DNA of 38,508 nucleotides from Nitrosomonas nitrosa. Lineage in GTDB: Bacteria > Pseudomonadota > Gammaproteobacteria > Burkholderiales > Nitrosomonadaceae. Of the stretch, positions 38,010 through 38,508 are shown one piece after another. The stretch covers positions 1-38,508 of the forward strand of contig NZ_QAOO01000029.1 of assembly GCF_003051105.1 (NCBI RefSeq). Direction: 5' to 3'. Position 1 is the stretch's first letter, and every line of letters starts with the position of its first letter. The notes under the pieces are model-generated. The model was given only the letters and a program-made list of their open reading frames with translations, was not told the origin of the DNA and ran no database searches. The position numbers were made by a program, and so were the translations under genes.

Positions 38010-38508
38010 GATCTGATGTCACGGTTGACGAGTTCGTTATTAATCGAGGTGGGTGTAAGATTGATAGTTTTGCTGTTGCCTCTGAATATTACTTTGGGGC
38101 AACGAACTCGTATTCTAAACACCTGAATTCTTCAAAGCGCTTTTAAGTACTCAATTAGCAACCAACCTCTCCCATCATTCCCTGTTTCCCTCAATCGGAA
38201 GCGCGCAATTCTATTATTTCCTATTTATATACAATATGATTCAAATTTTTGTGCTAGTTTTTTGGGTAGGATGTCTTAATATAAGCTCCATAGAAGTATC
38301 AAAACAAAAGTTGGATAAGCTAATCCCTAGTTTTATTAGGGATATATAAGAAATTATCTAGCTTAAATCTTTTAATGCATCAAACTTGATTCGAATGTTT
38401 TATCAACACCAACTGGTTTTGGTCTAGTGGCAGCAGGGGAAACTGTCAACCTGAAAGAACGTATCGTTAGTAAGGTTATTTGCTTTGATACCTTTTTCAA
38501 TTTTTTAC
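38010..38508. other. right-end region without a supported gene
   Basis: About 500 bp. It contains an exact 11-bp inverted repeat, ACGAGTTCGTT at 38028-38038 and AACGAACTCGT at 38101-38111, and a 7-bp hairpin ATCCCTA/TAGGGAT at 38323-38343. A 37-codon frame (38236-38349) lacks a ribosome site. No gene is recognised up to the window edge. Confidence 0.5.

Noticed and set aside
38323..38343. Hairpin ATCCCTA/TAGGGAT sharing TTAGGGATAT with the 14-bp ends at 14.2-14.4 kb
   Set aside because: Only about ten bases are shared and the arms are 7 nt apart; this is probably coincidence in AT-rich DNA.
38236..38349. 37-codon frame beginning MIQIFVLVFWVGC, lipoprotein-like
   Set aside because: No ribosome site, and a hairpin lies inside it; most likely chance.

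Overview
The window looks like a chromosomal segment of an ammonia-oxidising betaproteobacterium, most likely Nitrosomonas. The base composition is moderately AT-rich. The strongest pointer is a small His/Ala-rich periplasmic protein at the right end that matches the SmbP metal-binding protein first described in Nitrosomonas europaea. Cytochrome c4, an Fe(III) ABC importer and the rubredoxin/thiD/thiE/hemL block are also in keeping with that group. The assignment rests on recognition of families, not on a search.

Layout, left to right. (1) 1-4124: the tail of an ISL3-type transposase, then a two-gene unit of a lipoprotein-type di-haem cytochrome (CXXCH plus an unusual CXXXCH) and an atypical cytochrome P450. 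This pair is the least ordinary part of the window. (2) 4541-11123: a class II aldolase overlapping a large hybrid histidine kinase by 4 nt, then sucCD of the TCA cycle. (3) 11182-14064: a small lipoprotein, a PBP4-type D-Ala-D-Ala carboxypeptidase and a periplasmic RNase T2. (4) 14065-16976: a small inverted-repeat element, an SDR-type epimerase lacking the usual catalytic lysine, and an aspartate aminotransferase. (5) 17046-21159: uvrB converging with an outer-membrane barrel (alginate-export family) and a small NrfJ-like periplasmic protein. (6) 21359-26429: an Fe(III) ABC importer operon (binding protein, permease, ATPase) and alanine dehydrogenase, all on the minus strand. (7) 26430-28356: about 1.9 kb of mostly non-coding, probably decayed DNA with one small lipoprotein gene and a second copy of the repeat seen near 14.3 kb. 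(8) 28357-36478: gloA and rubredoxin (minus), thiD-thiE-hemL (plus), cytochrome c4 (minus), then map-rph-rdgB-hemW (plus). (9) 36479-38508: tRNA-Phe and tRNA-Arg (minus), tRNA-Asn (plus), the SmbP-like gene and a gene-poor tail.

Most genes are housekeeping. Redox and metal themes recur: di-haem cytochrome, P450, cytochrome c4, rubredoxin, Fe(III) import, haem synthesis (hemL) and haem insertion (hemW), and SmbP. No CRISPR array, prophage or rRNA was seen. The best candidates for under-described biology are the di-haem cytochrome/P450 pair, the kinase/aldolase unit, the K-to-R epimerase, the small repeat element and the Cys-bearing SmbP variant.
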